Origin: an uncultured Oscillospiraceae bacterium
Lineage (GTDB): Bacteria > Bacillota > Clostridia > Oscillospirales > Oscillospiraceae
Reading direction: 5' to 3'
NCBI GenBank assembly: GCA_900758315.1
Contig: CAAERF010000104.1
Span: 1-6,170 of the forward strand
DNA: 6,170 nucleotides
The translations under genes and the position numbers were made by a program. Positions within the stretch are counted from its first letter, which is position 1. Every line of letters begins with the position of its first letter. Below are positions 4,993 through 6,170 of this stretch, in pieces. A model generated the notes under the pieces. That model did no database searches and was not told the origin of the DNA. It worked only from the letters and a program-made list of their open reading frames with translations.

Positions 4993-6170
4993 ATGGATTT
5001 ATTGAAACAATGCCAGCAATGGTTTGAACAGGATGAAGCGCAGAAGGTAATCGACACCCTGGAAGCGATTCCTGCCGAGGAGCGCACCCCGGAACTGGAC
5101 AGCGAATTGGCCAAGGCATATATTGCCGTTGCAGATATAGGAGAACGGGAGCCTTTTGAAAAGGCGCTGGAACTTCTGGCTCCCCATGAGGAGTATTTTG
5201 CCGAAGATCACTGCTGGAATTATCGAATCGCTTTGGCCTATTACTGTCTGGATGAGGAAGGCCCCGCCCTGCGTTACTTTGAAAAGGCCCTGAAAGCCCG
5301 CCCCGGAGACAAAGATACTCAGGAGTACATAAACGATTGCCGCCGTCGTTTGTCCCTGCCCCGCTTTGAAAAGAACTTCCGTGAAAGGACGCAGGAAGCA
5401 TGGGCAGCCTTTTCTCAGATTGAGGCAGAACTGCGTCAAATCATAGATACGGACGAAACACACCAGCGCGGCGAAGAACTGGTTGAAAAATGCGGGAATG
5501 CACTCAAGACGGCCCTGTGTGATACTTCCTTCGAGCTGGGCTTCAATGGCGAAAAGCATGAATTGATCCTCAGTCCAGAGGGGCTTCGCTCCCGCCTGTT
5601 CCCGTTGGTGTACTTCCAGAAGCAGGCCCCAGAATCGGTGCTTGAGCATTGGAATATCTGGGTAGGCCGCCAGCCCTGTGAGGGGTTCGAGCTGCGAGCT
5701 GGAGAGATTGAAGTTCGGGCTGAGGATGTGCAGATGTGGGCAGAGGAAACAGAGGATCATCAGGTAAGTCTGGTCCTTTACTGTGAAAAGCTGACGCCGA
5801 TCTTGAAAGAGGACACAGACAAGGTCTGGTGGGCACTCTCTATGCTGGTGGATCAAACCATCGGAGAAGTTTCCGCTATCGCCTTTGTTGCTGGGTTTGA
5901 TGTTTATGCTCAACCGAAAGACGAACCGGCCAAGCTGCTTTCCGAACTGCCGGAGTTGCTGCAAAGCATGGGGCTTTCTCTCTGGCGGGATGGCAGCGAC
6001 TACCTGGAAAACAGTTATCTTGCCTATGAACTGGAACCGGTGGAGAACCCGGAGGCTGACTGGCGGCTGGATGTTTATACTGGAAGCTGCCGCCTGCCGG
6101 TGCTCATCAACGACTACCTGACTGCCCGCAGTGATATGGTGGATGAGTACCACAAGGATGGCATTGCCGC
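4993..6170 (+). CDS. TPR-type repeat protein with large conserved-looking C-terminal region (3' partial)
   Basis: The frame runs without a stop from ATG 4993 to the right edge: 392 whole codons, with the end outside the window. Residues about 1-120 are helical pairs of the tetratricopeptide type: WFEQDEAQKVIDTLEAIP, then LDSELAKAYIAVAD, EPFEKALELLAPHEEYF, NYRIALAYYCLDEEGPALRYF and EKALKARPGDKDTQEYI. The last of these shows the TPR pattern of A at helix ends and a Pro-Gly turn. A long helix with a charged pattern (about 125-172, WAAFSQIEAELRQIID) leads to an alpha/beta region from about 175 on: FELGFNGEKHELILSP, LFPLVYF, HWNIWVGRQ, EVSAIAFVAGFDVY, WRLDVYTG. TPRs bind proteins or peptides; the rest is a family I have seen in Firmicutes without known activity. 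It has no signal peptide or membrane segment. The GC-rich coding matches genes 1-3 and 5 rather than gene 6. A large complementary-strand frame covers almost the same span but is a codon-composition shadow. Confidence 0.88.
   Translation, partial: MDLLKQCQQWFEQDEAQKVIDTLEAIPAEERTPELDSELAKAYIAVADIGEREPFEKALELLAPHEEYFAEDHCWNYRIALAYYCLDEEGPALRYFEKALKARPGDKDTQEYINDCRRRLSLPRFEKNFRERTQEAWAAFSQIEAELRQIIDTDETHQRGEELVEKCGNALKTALCDTSFELGFNGEKHELILSPEGLRSRLFPLVYFQKQAPESVLEHWNIWVGRQPCEGFELRAGEIEVRAEDVQMWAEETEDHQVSLVLYCEKLTPILKEDTDKVWWALSMLVDQTIGEVSAIAFVAGFDVYAQPKDEPAKLLSELPELLQSMGLSLWRDGSDYLENSYLAYELEPVENPEADWRLDVYTGSCRLPVLINDYLTARSDMVDEYHKDGIA

Noticed and set aside
4999..6153. Long open frame on the - strand
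   Set aside because: It is fully antisense to the TPR gene, which has a good ribosome site and a sensible protein pattern. The antisense product has no recognisable domain and no ribosome site was found for it, so it is a codon-composition shadow.

Overview
The window is a compact accessory locus from what looks like a Gram-positive gut-type bacterium, most likely a Clostridia member (Oscillospiraceae/Lachnospiraceae-like). This rests on strong AGGAGG-type ribosome sites, mixed GC content (about 60% in several genes, below 45% in two others) and SUKH, DUF6892-like and NTF2-immunity-like families that are common in such genomes. No rRNA, tRNA or housekeeping gene is present to fix the taxonomy, so this is inference.

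Seven genes lie head to tail on the + strand. In order they are: (1) a protein cut by the left edge with a DUF6892-like C-terminus (2-1240); (2) a divergent formylglycine-generating-enzyme/SUMF1-like protein with a Cys-rich insert (1252-2256); (3) a SUKH (SMI1/KNR4) protein with an extra C-terminal domain (2262-2999); (4) an 82-residue protein resembling Imm74-type immunity proteins (3102-3350); (5) a leucine-rich-repeat plus NTF2-fold immunity-like fusion (3408-4367); (6) an AT-richer 189-residue protein of unknown family (4382-4951); (7) a TPR-type protein cut by the right edge (4993 to the end). Genes 1-3 are coupled, with each ribosome site overlapping the preceding stop codon. The gaps before genes 4 to 7 are 102, 57, 14 and 41 bases. 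I see no terminator hairpin in any of them, so one long transcript is likely.

The unifying theme is a polyimmunity-type cluster. SUKH, NTF2-fold and Imm74-like proteins are families known to neutralise polymorphic (contact-dependent, T7SS/LXG or T6SS) toxins, and here they stand side by side with no toxin gene in view. The DUF6892-like, FGE-like and TPR proteins may be further immunity or accessory members recruited to the same array. Genes 4 and 6 are visibly AT-richer than their neighbours, which fits piecemeal acquisition of cassettes.

The most unusual members are the FGE-like protein, whose cysteine layout departs from the canonical enzyme, and the LRR-NTF2 fusion. No CRISPR array, insertion sequence, attachment site or RNA gene was recognised.
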